DNA from: DAITQM01 sp039794245 | GTDB taxonomy: Bacteria > Pseudomonadota > Gammaproteobacteria > Xanthomonadales > Wenzhouxiangellaceae | NCBI GenBank assembly: GCA_039794245.1 | Contig: JBDIVS010000011.1 | Location: 33,378 to 97,377 of the forward strand | Direction: 5' to 3' | DNA length: 64,000 bases | Shown here: piece by piece, positions 36,483-45,488 of the stretch | How the letters are laid out: every line of letters begins with the position of its first letter | Numbering within the stretch: position 1 is the first letter of the stretch | Made by a program: the position numbers and the translations under genes | Notes under the pieces: model-generated | The model's input: the letters and a program-made list of their open reading frames with translations, nothing else | Told to the model about the DNA's origin: nothing | Database searches by the model: none

Positions 36483-36734
36483 TTGACCCAACTGTTGCAT
36501 AAATTCCCGGGATTCTCGGTCAAGCTGGCGAGCGCAGCTTGTTCGATTCCCCGAATAATCATAGTTATCCCTACGGTTCGAGGGGAAGCGGACGAGATGA
36601 GGTCGCCAGCTTGGGCGAGAAACCGGGCGCGGCACCCCGGGTGAATTCGACATTTCAACTAATAGCATCATAACTATATGATTTCATTGTAGATTATATG
36701 AAATCGAGCAAAATTTATGCAACTGTTGGGTTGA
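36483..36734. mobile_element. MITE-like element with terminal and internal inverted repeats
   Basis: This 252-bp non-coding segment is bounded by 23-bp inverted repeats: TTGACCCAACTGTTGCAT… at 36483–36505, and its inverse at 36712–36734 (20 of 23 match). Inside is an 11-bp perfect inner inverted repeat, CAAGCTGGCGA (36521–36531) and TCGCCAGCTTG (36603–36613), extending imperfectly to about 27 bp. The right part is A+T-rich. No open frame fits. The structure is that of a miniature inverted-repeat element or a large foldable repeat. The remainder of the 36367–36887 gap shows nothing recognisable. Confidence 0.55.
36692..36734 (+). repeat. 43-bp repeat, copy A (right end of the MITE-like element)
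   Basis: It shares 37 of 43 bases with copy B at 37324–37366, including ATGAAATCGAGCA and AATTTATGCAACTG. The two copies flank the STAS-like gene in the same orientation. Confidence 0.75.
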
Positions 36735-36887
36735 TTATCGCCGGAGTAGAGCGCAATCGTCACAGCTGATTCATGACCCAACTGTCGCGCGGCGGTTCCA
36801 GGCCGGTGCAGCAGATAGGGCCATGAAAAATCCGGGACAGTGGGGCAGCGGCCACCTGCCGGCCGCATTGCACAGCGAGGACGGGGT

Positions 36888-37310
36888 GTGTACACGCTGG
36901 TCGATCGTTATGGTGAATTGTACCTGCGCGAGCCGCAGATGGTTGAAATGTGCCCGCGCCAGGGGCTGGAGTTGACGCCGGAAGACATCGACCATGCGAT
37001 GACCGAGGGGCGGCGGGCGGCCGGCGGGCCATACGCCCTGCTCGTCAACCGGAAAAACGACTATTCGCTGACCCTGCCCGCCAGTCTCAAAGTCGGCGAC
37101 GACCCCAACCTGATCGCTTTCGCCTACCTCGTCCATTCCGATCATTCAAGGGCGATCGCCGAATACAACGTCAGGATGGCGCGCCGCGCCCGCTGCCCCA
37201 TGCAGGTGTTCACCTCGCGCCCTGCGGCGCTCGAGTGGCTGCGGCAGCACATCGAGCGCTGGAAAGCCGAGCTCGCCGAGCCATCCAGCGGGGGGAATCA
37301 TGTTCAATAG
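36888..37310 (+). CDS. Small STAS/SpoIIAA-like domain protein
   Basis: The 140-residue protein starts at GTG 36888 (GAGG nearby upstream). The predicted pattern is beta-alpha-beta: LVDRYGELYLREP, then ITLEDA-like LTPEDIDHAM, then PYALLVNRKNDYSL, and the C-terminal QVFTSRPAALEWLRQHI. That ending (FTS…ALEWL) is shared with small STAS-like proteins in many bacteria. No catalytic residues were seen. The function is probably protein–protein interaction; I do not know the partner. The gene is enclosed by direct copies of a 43-bp repeat. Confidence 0.6.
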   Translation: MYTLVDRYGELYLREPQMVEMCPRQGLELTPEDIDHAMTEGRRAAGGPYALLVNRKNDYSLTLPASLKVGDDPNLIAFAYLVHSDHSRAIAEYNVRMARRARCPMQVFTSRPAALEWLRQHIERWKAELAEPSSGGNHVQ

Positions 37311-37323
37311 AGACGGGCCAACC

Positions 37324-37366
37324 GATTTGATGAAATCGAGCATAATTTATGCAACTGGTGGGTCAA
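37324..37366 (+). repeat. 43-bp repeat, copy B
   Basis: This is a direct copy of the sequence at 36692–36734, with six mismatches, placed between the STAS-like gene and the convergent prolyl hydroxylase gene. Only the right-end part of the MITE-like element is present. Confidence 0.75.
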
Positions 37367-37382
37367 CTCCCAGCTGTGCAGT

Positions 37383-38558
37383 TTAGTTGTCTCGCCGGGA
37401 AGGATTGCTCGCGGTGAGCCTATGCTGTCTGAACCATTTTGTGGCGATCCATTTTTCGCCGTGCCGGACCGGTAGGCTGGCGTGCAGGGTGCTGGGCGCG
37501 GGCCGGCCCGCGGCATCGGTGTTGCTGAACATTAACAGCCGGCCGCGGCGCGGCGTGATCATGATATTCAGTTCGGGGAAATGGGTTTCGCCGCCGCCGG
37601 CAACGTCGCAAAGATAGACGAACGCAGTCCACATCCGCTGCCCGCCACGCTGGCGCTGCGCCGCTTCGTCGCCGCTGCCGAACGAAAAAAAATCGTGGTG
37701 CGGGCGGTATTCGCCGCCGGGTGGATATCGGATCACAGTGAACGGTTCGGCATTGGCCAGCGGCCGGCCAGCGGCTTCGGCCAGGCGCCGTTCGAGTAAC
37801 AGGAAATGCAGATCCCGGCGCTCGGCGCTGATCACCGCGTCGTCGCTGGTGCGGACCTCCAGCACGCGCGGTCCGCCGCTGTCCGGGTCACCGACCCGGC
37901 TGCGCTGCAGCAACGGCTCGGCGAGGTGCATGAGATGGGCGCATTCGTCGGTATCCATGAAATCGTCGATCGTCACGACTTTTGGCTCGGCGCAATGTGT
38001 GACGGGGTCGGCGGCAGCCGTCGCTGGCCAATTTGGCAAAGACAGGTCGGTGGCCGGGGCGGCCAGTTGCCGGGTGAACGTTTCTGCGGTGCAAGGATCG
38101 GCCGATTTGAGCAAACCCGGCCGGGCGGCGAGGTATTCGATCGCCGCGTAGTACTGTTCGCGCACCGCAAGGCCGAGCCAGAACGCGCCGGCGGAGACCG
38201 ATACTCCTTCCGCCAAACGGCGGCCGAGCGGATAGAAAGCCAGCGTATCGCCGGCCAGCGCGGCGCGCGACAGGGCGTACAGGCAGCGCTCGGTATCATT
38301 GAGTTTTGCCCATAAAAGGCCGGCGGCATACAGGGCGTGCGGGTAGCCGGCGGCGATGGCGGCATTCAACCAGCCTAAGGCCGGTTCGTGATCGGTATCG
38401 TCATTCAGCGTCAGCCATGCGAGGTGATAGGCTGCCGGTCCGAAGCCCCGGGCGGCGCAGTCCCGAAGCTCAGCCAAACCCTCGGCGCGCCGGGCGGCAT
38501 CGTCGAGCAGCGCCAGGGCCGCAAGATAGCGTGCTTCGACGGCTAAGTCCTTGGCCAT
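37383..38558 (-). CDS. Prolyl 4-hydroxylase-like Fe(II)/2-oxoglutarate oxygenase with Sel1/TPR-like N-terminus
   Basis: The 391-residue protein has a helical Sel1/TPR-like repeat region at residues ~1–170 (AAYHLAWLTLNDD, GYPHALYAAGLLWAK). The C-terminal dioxygenase domain has the iron pair in YRPHHDF, a distal His in STLHASLPV, and the 2-oxoglutarate-binding basic residue in GEKWIATKWFR. P4H domains hydroxylate prolines in protein or peptide targets. The N-terminal repeats may bind the substrate. No signal peptide is seen. It lies 12 bp after the M20 peptidase gene. Confidence 0.88.
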   Translation of the reverse strand: MAKDLAVEARYLAALALLDDAARRAEGLAELRDCAARGFGPAAYHLAWLTLNDDTDHEPALGWLNAAIAAGYPHALYAAGLLWAKLNDTERCLYALSRAALAGDTLAFYPLGRRLAEGVSVSAGAFWLGLAVREQYYAAIEYLAARPGLLKSADPCTAETFTRQLAAPATDLSLPNWPATAAADPVTHCAEPKVVTIDDFMDTDECAHLMHLAEPLLQRSRVGDPDSGGPRVLEVRTSDDAVISAERRDLHFLLLERRLAEAAGRPLANAEPFTVIRYPPGGEYRPHHDFFSFGSGDEAAQRQRGGQRMWTAFVYLCDVAGGGETHFPELNIMITPRRGRLLMFSNTDAAGRPAPSTLHASLPVRHGEKWIATKWFRQHRLTASNPSRRDN

Positions 38559-38570
38559 GTGCCGCGTGGT

Positions 38571-39980
38571 TCAGCTCTGCCGGGAATGCTCGGCCAGCAC
38601 GCGGGCGACGCAGGCGGTCAGCTTGCGGGCGAACGGGATATGCAAGAACTCGTTCGGGCCGTGGGCGTTGGATTGCGGCCCGAGCACGCCGGTGATCATG
38701 AATTGCGCCGCCGGGAAACGTTCGCCGAGCATGGCCATGAACGGGATCGTGCCGCCCTCGCCCATGTACATGCAGCTTTGGCCGTACACTGCCTGTGACG
38801 CCGCCTCGAGCGCCCCTTCGAGCCACGGCGCCACTTCAGGCGCGTTCCAGCCGGTCGCCGCCTGGTCGGCGGTAAATTCGACGCGCGCCCCGTAGGGCGG
38901 CTCGGCTTCCAGCAGCGTTTTCAGCACCTTTGTCGCGGCCTCGCCGTCGATCGTCGGCGGCAGGCGCAGCGACAGTTTCAACGACGTTCCCGGGCGGAGT
39001 ACATTGCCGGCGTCGGCCAGCGACGGCAGGCCGCCGGCGCCGGTGACCGACAATGCCGGCCGCCAGTTGCGGGTTAGCAGGCGCTCCAGGTTGTCGTCCC
39101 CCATCGGCTGGGCGCCTTCGACAAACGGGTAGGCGCTGTGGACTTCGTCGCCGAGCAAGGCGGCGACCGCCGCCAGTTGTTCGCGGCGCTGCGCCGGGAT
39201 CTTGGCGTGCAGCGCCGGCGGCAGGATCGCGCCGCTTGCCGGGTCTTCGAGGCGGTCGAGCAGCAAGCGGGCGATTCGGAAGCTTGACGGAACGATCCCG
39301 CTGGCATAACCGGAGTGCACGCCCTCGCGCAAAATCTCGACGCTCAGCGTACCGGCCGCCATGCCGCGCAGCGAGGTCGTGATCCACAACTGCTGGTAAT
39401 TGCCGGCGCCCGAATCCAGGCAGACGACGAGCGACGGCGAACCGATGCGCGGCGCGAGGTGTTCGATGTAATGCGGCAGGTCGTAGCTGCCCGATTCCTC
39501 GCATGCCTCGATCAGCACCACACAGCGGGCGTGCGGCAGTCGCTGTTCCTTGAGGGCACGGATCGTGGCCAAGGACGCGAACGCCGCATAGCCGTCGTCG
39601 GCGCCGCCGCGGCCGTACAGCTTGTCGTCCCGGATCACCGGCTGCCACGGTCCGAGGCCGGCGGCCCAGCCGCTCATCTCCGGCTGCTTGTCGAGATGGC
39701 CGTAGAGCAGCACCGTGTCGTCGCCGCGGCCGGGAATCTCCATGTAGATCAGCGGGGTTCTGCCGGCCAGGCGGACAACCTCGACGCTGAGGCCATCGAT
39801 CGGCTGGCGGCGGCACCAGCCGGCGATCAGCTCGACGGCCTCGTCCATGTAACCGTGGCGTGCCCAATCAGGATCGAAATGCGGCGATTTGTTGGGGATT
39901 TTGATGTATTCGCAAAGACGCGGCACGATATCGCCGTGCCACATTTCATCGATCAAACGATCGCCGGCGGTGAATTCCAT
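38571..39980 (-). CDS. M20-family metallopeptidase (dipeptidase / deacylase type)
   Basis: The 469-residue zinc hydrolase has metal-site motifs LLYGHLDKQPE, GRGGADDGYA and ACEESGSYDLPHY. A dimerisation/lid domain includes REGVHSGYASGIVPSS, and a late GPQSNAHGPNEF carries the last His ligand. The form resembles the CNDP/DapE-like dipeptidases. The substrate is unassigned. It is probably co-transcribed with the prolyl hydroxylase gene. Confidence 0.9.
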   Translation of the reverse strand: MEFTAGDRLIDEMWHGDIVPRLCEYIKIPNKSPHFDPDWARHGYMDEAVELIAGWCRRQPIDGLSVEVVRLAGRTPLIYMEIPGRGDDTVLLYGHLDKQPEMSGWAAGLGPWQPVIRDDKLYGRGGADDGYAAFASLATIRALKEQRLPHARCVVLIEACEESGSYDLPHYIEHLAPRIGSPSLVVCLDSGAGNYQQLWITTSLRGMAAGTLSVEILREGVHSGYASGIVPSSFRIARLLLDRLEDPASGAILPPALHAKIPAQRREQLAAVAALLGDEVHSAYPFVEGAQPMGDDNLERLLTRNWRPALSVTGAGGLPSLADAGNVLRPGTSLKLSLRLPPTIDGEAATKVLKTLLEAEPPYGARVEFTADQAATGWNAPEVAPWLEGALEAASQAVYGQSCMYMGEGGTIPFMAMLGERFPAAQFMITGVLGPQSNAHGPNEFLHIPFARKLTACVARVLAEHSRQS

Positions 39981-40066
39981 GGTGTTCTCCGGGAGATGAG
40001 GGCGAGGTTGCGATTATCGCAAATCAGGGCTCCTGGGTCGGTGGGGAGCGACGGGTGGGACGAAAC

Positions 40067-41398
40067 CTACAGCCAGTCGCGCAGCCGGTACCAGGCCATG
40101 GCCATGACCAGGGCCGGGGTGCGCAGCCAGCGGCCGCCGGGGAAGGGGTGGTGCGGGATGCGGCAGTATTGGTCGAAGCGCTCGCTCAGTCCGCCGATTT
40201 TTTCGGCGACGAGCTTGCCGGCGAGCCCGGCCAGTGCCATGCCGTGCCCGGAGAAACCCTGCATGAAATGAACGTTGTCGGCGAGGTGGCCGAAGTGCGG
40301 GGCGCGGTTCATCGTGATATCAACTTCGCCGCCCCAGGTCGAGACGATCTTGCAGCCGGCAAGCTGCGGGAAGACGGCGGTCATCCGGCGGCGGAGCTGG
40401 GCGGCGAGCAGCGGCGGTTTCAGCGTCGAGTAACTGACCCGCCCGCCGAACAGCAGGTGGCGACCGCGCGCCAGTCGGAAGTAGTCGAGCACGAAGTTGG
40501 TGTCGGAGACCGCGGCGCGCGAGGGGATCAGGCTTGCCGCCAGGGCCGGATCGAGTGCTTCGGTGGCCGAGATGTAGGTGCCGACCGGCATGATGTAGTG
40601 ACGGATCCGGGGCACCAGGCGGTCGAGTCCGGTATTGCCGCAGAAAATGACCTGCCGGGCGAGCAGGCGGCCGCCGGCGGTAGCCAGCACGATACGCCCG
40701 CCGTCCCGCCGCCAGTGCGTGACGCGGCTTTGCTCATAGAGCACGGCGCCGGCGCGCTCGGCGGCGCGGGCCAGACCGAGGGTGTATTGCAGCGGGTGAA
40801 GGTGCAGGCTGCGCCGGTCGTAAAGGCCGGCGAGGTAACGCGGACTGTTGAGTGCATCGCCAAGTTCGCGGCCTTCGAGCCATTTGAGTTCGTAGCCGTA
40901 CTGGCACTTCAGGTGGTCGCGCCAGGCGCGCAGTTCGCCGACCTGCCGGGGCTTGATCGCGACATTAAGGGTGCCGTCGCCGGCGTCGCAGTCGATCTGT
41001 TCATCGGCGATCAGGGCGCGGGCCAGGTCGAGAGCCTCGATCGACCATGCCCAGTACTGCCGTGCCGCGGCGGGGCCGCAGAGCTTTTCCAGGCGGGTGA
41101 TATCGCAGGCGTAGCCGTGGATCAATTGCCCGCCGCTGCGCCCAGAAGCGGCCCAGCCGGCGCGCACGGCTTCGAGGACGACCACCTCGCGTCCCAGCCG
41201 GGCAAGGTGCAGCGCCGACGACAGCCCGGTAAGCCCGGCGCCGACGACGGCGATATCGCACCGCCGTTCACCGGCCAGCGCCGGGCGCGGCGGCGGCAGA
41301 TCGGTGGTCGCGGTGTACCAGTTTTCGGCATAGCCGCCGGCCGCAGCCGGGTCACGCCGGCAGGTTTCACCCACTTCACCCAAGTCATGCAGGCGCAT
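40067..41398 (-). CDS. puuB: Gamma-glutamylputrescine oxidase (FAD-dependent)
   Basis: The 443-residue DAO-type flavoenzyme starts with SYAEN-like GGYAENWYTATT, then CDIAVVGAGLTGLSSALHLARLG (FAD-binding Rossmann) and ASGRSGGQLIHGY (FAD loop). It ends MQGFSGHGMALAGLAGKLVAE. This is the PuuB pattern: oxidation of gamma-glutamylputrescine to the aminoaldehyde. It is divergent from puuA, with an A+T-rich patch (41429–41444) between them that may bind a regulator. The 3' neighbour is unrelated. Confidence 0.9.
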   Translation of the reverse strand: MRLHDLGEVGETCRRDPAAAGGYAENWYTATTDLPPPRPALAGERRCDIAVVGAGLTGLSSALHLARLGREVVVLEAVRAGWAASGRSGGQLIHGYACDITRLEKLCGPAAARQYWAWSIEALDLARALIADEQIDCDAGDGTLNVAIKPRQVGELRAWRDHLKCQYGYELKWLEGRELGDALNSPRYLAGLYDRRSLHLHPLQYTLGLARAAERAGAVLYEQSRVTHWRRDGGRIVLATAGGRLLARQVIFCGNTGLDRLVPRIRHYIMPVGTYISATEALDPALAASLIPSRAAVSDTNFVLDYFRLARGRHLLFGGRVSYSTLKPPLLAAQLRRRMTAVFPQLAGCKIVSTWGGEVDITMNRAPHFGHLADNVHFMQGFSGHGMALAGLAGKLVAEKIGGLSERFDQYCRIPHHPFPGGRWLRTPALVMAMAWYRLRDWL

Positions 41399-41483
41399 CT
41401 ATTGCTTTATCCTGGAGTCTCTGCTACTGTTAATTAAATTAAACACCGGACTCAGTATAAGCCGGGAACGGACAGGTTGCACC

Positions 41484-42830
41484 GTGAATTTTGCCGAACT
41501 CAACGACTGGCTGAAAGCCAATTCCATCACCGAAATCGAATGCCTGGTGCCCGACCTGGCGGGGGTGGCGCGTGGCAAAATCATGCCGGCCAGCAAGTAC
41601 GCGCGCGACGAATCGATCCGCCTACCTGAAGGGATTTTCGCCCAGACGGTCACTGGCTCGTGGCCGGAGGACGAAGGCGAGCTGATCAACCCAGCGGAAA
41701 TCGACATGGTCGTCGCCCCCGACCCGCGCACCGTGCGCCTCGTTCCCTGGGCCCACGAACCGACGGCGCAGATCATCCACGATTGTTACTACCAGGACGA
41801 CACCCCGGTGCCGCTGGCGCCGCGCAATCTGCTGAACCACGTGCTGCAACTGTACCGTGACGAGGGCTGGCAGCCGGTGGTTGCCCCGGAAGTCGAATTT
41901 TTCATCACCCAGGTCAACAAGGATCCGGACTATCCGCTGCAACCGCCGGTCGGGCGCAGCGGGCGGCCGGAGACGGCACGCAAGTCTTACGGCGTGGACG
42001 CCGTCAACGAGTTCGACCCGATGTTCGAGGAGATGTACGATTTCTGCGAAGCGCAGCGCCTGGGGATCGAAACCCTGATCCACGAGGAAGGCGCCGGGCA
42101 GATGGAGATCAATTTCCAGCACGGCGACGCGCTCGAACTCGCCGACCAGGTATTCTTGTTCAAGCGCACGATGCGCGAGGTGGCGATCCGCCACGACACC
42201 TACGCGACGTTCATGGCTAAACCGATGGCCAACGAACCGGGCAGCGCGATGCACGTCCACCAGAGCATCAACGACATCGCCGGCGGCCGCAATATCTTCA
42301 CGCTCCACGATGATGGCGGCGAATCGCCGCTGTTCAGATATTTCATCGGCGGCCAGCAGCGGTACATGATCGCGGCGATGCCGTTTTTCGCGCCCAACAT
42401 CAATTCCTACCGCCGGCTGATCCCCGGTTACTCGGCGCCGATCAATTCGCACTGGGGTTACGACAACCGCACCGTCGGCCTGCGCGTGCCGGTGTCGCTG
42501 CCGGAGGCGCGGCGCGTCGAACACCGGATGTGCGGTGCCGATGTCAATCCGTACATCGCCATTGCGGTGATGCTGGCTTGCGGTTATCTCGGCATCAAAC
42601 AACGCATAGAGCCGCGCCAGCCAGTGGACGGCAGCGCCCACCGGCTGCGCCACGAGTTGCCCAAGACGATCGAGGAGGGCCTGCGCCAGCTCAACGAGTG
42701 CCGCGAACTGATCGATCTGCTCGGCGAGCGCTTCGTCAAAACCTACAGCGCGATCAAGATGGCCGAAGCCGAAGAATTCCAGCACGTGATCAGCTCGTGG
42801 GAGCGGGAATATCTGTTGCTCAATGTCTGA
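41484..42830 (+). CDS. puuA: Gamma-glutamylputrescine synthetase (glutamine-synthetase family)
   Basis: The 448-residue enzyme of the GlnA fold has N-terminal FAELNDWLKANSITEIECLVPDLAGVARGK, then VAPEVEFFI, EEGAGQMEINF, GSAMHVHQSI and RLIPGYSAPINSHWGYDNR. The divergence from GlnA and the setting among puuB and pot genes point to putrescine rather than ammonia as substrate. It adds glutamate to putrescine using ATP. It overlaps the next gene by 8 bp. Confidence 0.92.
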   Translation: MNFAELNDWLKANSITEIECLVPDLAGVARGKIMPASKYARDESIRLPEGIFAQTVTGSWPEDEGELINPAEIDMVVAPDPRTVRLVPWAHEPTAQIIHDCYYQDDTPVPLAPRNLLNHVLQLYRDEGWQPVVAPEVEFFITQVNKDPDYPLQPPVGRSGRPETARKSYGVDAVNEFDPMFEEMYDFCEAQRLGIETLIHEEGAGQMEINFQHGDALELADQVFLFKRTMREVAIRHDTYATFMAKPMANEPGSAMHVHQSINDIAGGRNIFTLHDDGGESPLFRYFIGGQQRYMIAAMPFFAPNINSYRRLIPGYSAPINSHWGYDNRTVGLRVPVSLPEARRVEHRMCGADVNPYIAIAVMLACGYLGIKQRIEPRQPVDGSAHRLRHELPKTIEEGLRQLNECRELIDLLGERFVKTYSAIKMAEAEEFQHVISSWEREYLLLNV

Positions 42831-44247
42831 ACCGATGACAACAATCGAAACCCCCGGAGACGCCGGGCCGGGCGAACCGTTGGTCCCGCGCCGTGCCACC
42901 GGCGAGTGGCAGGCGCTGGACGCGGCGCACCATTTTCATCCGTTCACCGATGCCGGTGACCTCAACCGTCGCGGGACGCGCGTCATCGAACGGGCCGCGG
43001 GCGTCTACATCTACTCCAGCGACGGGCAGCAGATTCTCGATGGCATGTCCGGCCTGTGGTGCGTCAATGTCGGTTACGGCCGCGAGGAGCTCATCGCCGC
43101 CGCCGCCGCGCAGATGCGCCGCCTGCCGTTCTATAACTCGTTTTTCCAGTGCACGCACCCGCCGGCGATCGAACTGGCGCACAAGCTGGCCGAGATCGCC
43201 CCGCCGGAAGTCAATCATGTCTTTTTCGCCGGCTCGGGCTCGGAGGCGAACGACACCGTGGTGCGCGCCGTGCGCCATTACTGGGCAGCGGTCGGCCGCC
43301 CGCAGCGCCAGGTGATCATCTCGCGCCGCAACGCCTACCACGGCAGCACGATGGCCGGCGCCAGCCTGGGCGGCATGGCGCCGATGCATGCCCAAGGCGG
43401 GCTGCCGATTCCGGGCATCGTCCATATCGAGCAGCCGTATTGGTTCGGCGTCGGCCGCCATCATTATCCGGATGCCGCGACGTTCGGTATCGCGGCCGCC
43501 GAATGGCTGCGCGAGAAAATCCTCGAACTCGGCCCCGAAACCGTCGCGGCGTTTATCGGCGAGCCGGTGCAGGGCGCCGGCGGAGTGATCATTCCCCCCG
43601 AGACCTATTGGCCCCGGATCCAGGAGATCTGCGACGAGTTCGGTATTTTGCTGGTGGTTGACGAGGTGATCTGCGGCTTCGGCCGGCTCGGCCGCTGGTT
43701 CGGCAGCGACCATTACGGCTTAAGGCCCGACCTGATGCCGATCGCCAAGGGCCTGACCTCAGGGTACCTGCCGATGGGCGGTGTGCTGGTCGGCGACCGC
43801 GTCGCCGAAGTGCTGATCGAGCGCGGCGGCGAGTTTCACCACGGTTTCACGTATTCGGCGCACCCGACGTCGTGCGCCGTGGCGCTCGCTAACCTGCGCC
43901 TGTTGGCGGAGGAAAAGCTGATCGAACGGGTCGCCGAGATCGCGCCGTATTACCGCCAAAAATGGCTGGCGCTCGGCGACCACCCGCTGGTTGGCGAGGC
44001 GCGGACACTCGGCCTGGTCGGTGCCCTCGAACTGGTCGCCGATAAGAAATCGCTCGCCCCGTTTGAAAAAACCGGCGCCGCCGGGACGATCTGCCGCGAC
44101 GCGGCGATCAAAAACGGCCTGGTGATGCGCGCCGTGCGCGATACGATGATTACGGCCCCGCCGTTTATCGTATCGTATGCCCAGATCGACGAACTGGCCG
44201 ACAAGGCCTGGCAAAGCCTGGAGGAGACCGCCGCGGCTTTGTCGTGA
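42823..44247 (+). CDS. spuC: Putrescine/diamine–pyruvate aminotransferase (SpuC-like, class III)
   Basis: The 474-residue PLP class III aminotransferase has HHFHPFTDAGDLN at its N-terminus, the typical substrate entry of this subgroup. It has FFAGSGSEANDTVVRAVRHYW (phosphate cup), VVDEVICGFGRLG (cofactor Asp) and IAKGLTSGYLPMGG (Schiff-base Lys). Transfer of the amino group from putrescine or its glutamyl-free product to pyruvate is inferred from family and operon. ATG 42823 overlaps the puuA stop; ATG 42835 is possible. Confidence 0.88.
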   Translation: MSEPMTTIETPGDAGPGEPLVPRRATGEWQALDAAHHFHPFTDAGDLNRRGTRVIERAAGVYIYSSDGQQILDGMSGLWCVNVGYGREELIAAAAAQMRRLPFYNSFFQCTHPPAIELAHKLAEIAPPEVNHVFFAGSGSEANDTVVRAVRHYWAAVGRPQRQVIISRRNAYHGSTMAGASLGGMAPMHAQGGLPIPGIVHIEQPYWFGVGRHHYPDAATFGIAAAEWLREKILELGPETVAAFIGEPVQGAGGVIIPPETYWPRIQEICDEFGILLVVDEVICGFGRLGRWFGSDHYGLRPDLMPIAKGLTSGYLPMGGVLVGDRVAEVLIERGGEFHHGFTYSAHPTSCAVALANLRLLAEEKLIERVAEIAPYYRQKWLALGDHPLVGEARTLGLVGALELVADKKSLAPFEKTGAAGTICRDAAIKNGLVMRAVRDTMITAPPFIVSYAQIDELADKAWQSLEETAAALS

Positions 44248-44324
44248 TCCGGCCCGATCGGCCCGCCGGCGCGATGAGGCGCCGCCAATGAAATGACCCA
44301 AGGCAGTCAACATGGGAGGTTCAA

Positions 44325-45446
44325 ATGAAACACCGAGTATCGTTTTTGCTGATCGCCGCGGCGCTGGCCGGCTGCCAGCAGCAGGCCGACCAGGCACCGG
44401 CTCCAGCCCCGGCCGCCGAGGACCCGGTGGTCAATGTGTACAACTGGTCGGACTACATCGACGAGGAGATCCTCGCCGAATTCGAGGCCGAGACCGGCAT
44501 CCGCGTCGTCTATGACGTTTTCGATTCCAACGAAGTGCTGGAAACCAAGCTGCTCGCCGGCCAGTCGGGCTACGACGTGGTGGTGCCGTCGGCTTCTTTT
44601 CTGGCGCGCCAGATCCAGGCCGGCGTGTTCCGGCCGCTCGACCGCAGCAAGCTGCCGCATTGGGACAACCAGTGGCCGTTGATCATGGAGCGCGTCGCGG
44701 TTTACGATCCGGATAATCAGCACGCCGTCAATTACATGTGGGGCACGACTGGCATCGGTTACAATGCCGATATGGTTGCCGAGCGGATGCCCGAAGCGCC
44801 GGTCGATTCGTGGGATCTGGTGTTCGATCCGGAAACCGCGGCCCGTTTCGCCGATTGCGGTATCTATGTCCTCGATGCTGCCGACGAGATGATCCCGGCG
44901 GCGCTGAACTACATCGGCGAAAACCCCGACAGCCACGACCCCGAGGTGTTGAACAAGGCGCGCAACGTGCTGCTCGCCATCCGGCCGTACATCCGCAAGT
45001 TCCATTCCTCCGAATACATCAACGCCCTGGCCAACGGCGACATCTGCATCGCGGTCGGCTGGTCGGGCGATGTGATCCAGGCGCGCGACCGCGCCGACGA
45101 GGCCGAAAACGGCGTGGTCATCAAATACAGTATCCCCAACGAGGGGGCACTGATGTGGTTCGACATGCTGGCCGTGCCGGGCGATGCCCTACACCCGAAC
45201 AATGCCCACGCCTTCATCGATTACATCCTGCGTCCCGAGGTGATGGCCAAGGCGTCGAACTACGTCTATTACGCCAACGGCAACCTGGCCTCGCAGGAAC
45301 TGCTCGACGAGGAAGTCATCGGCGATCCGACGATTTACCCGCCGCCCGAGGTGATGGCCCGGTTGTACACCACCCGGCCGTACCCGCCTGATGTCCAGCG
45401 GCTGGTGACGCGCATCTGGACCGATGTCAAGGCGGCGACGAACTGA
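44325..45446 (+). CDS. potF: Putrescine/spermidine ABC transporter substrate-binding lipoprotein
   Basis: The 373-residue precursor has a signal with lipobox L-A-G-C17. The mature part opens VNVYNWSDYIDEEILAEFEAETGIRVVYDVFDSNE, characteristic of PotF/PotD. GTTGIGYN, VGWSGDVIQARDRA and VMARLYTTRPYPPDVQRLVTRIWTD follow. It captures polyamines in the periplasm and delivers them to PotHI. It has RBS GGGAGG and is the first of four transporter genes. Confidence 0.93.
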   Translation: MKHRVSFLLIAAALAGCQQQADQAPAPAPAAEDPVVNVYNWSDYIDEEILAEFEAETGIRVVYDVFDSNEVLETKLLAGQSGYDVVVPSASFLARQIQAGVFRPLDRSKLPHWDNQWPLIMERVAVYDPDNQHAVNYMWGTTGIGYNADMVAERMPEAPVDSWDLVFDPETAARFADCGIYVLDAADEMIPAALNYIGENPDSHDPEVLNKARNVLLAIRPYIRKFHSSEYINALANGDICIAVGWSGDVIQARDRADEAENGVVIKYSIPNEGALMWFDMLAVPGDALHPNNAHAFIDYILRPEVMAKASNYVYYANGNLASQELLDEEVIGDPTIYPPPEVMARLYTTRPYPPDVQRLVTRIWTDVKAATN

Positions 45447-45488
45447 ATCGATGCGCTGGCGGCGCAGCCGGCGCGCAAGGGTGTCACG

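Noticed and set aside
41429..41444. A+T-rich GTTAATTAAATTAAAC between puuB and puuA considered as a regulator operator
   Set aside because: Symmetry is poor and no known regulator consensus fits well; kept only as a remark.
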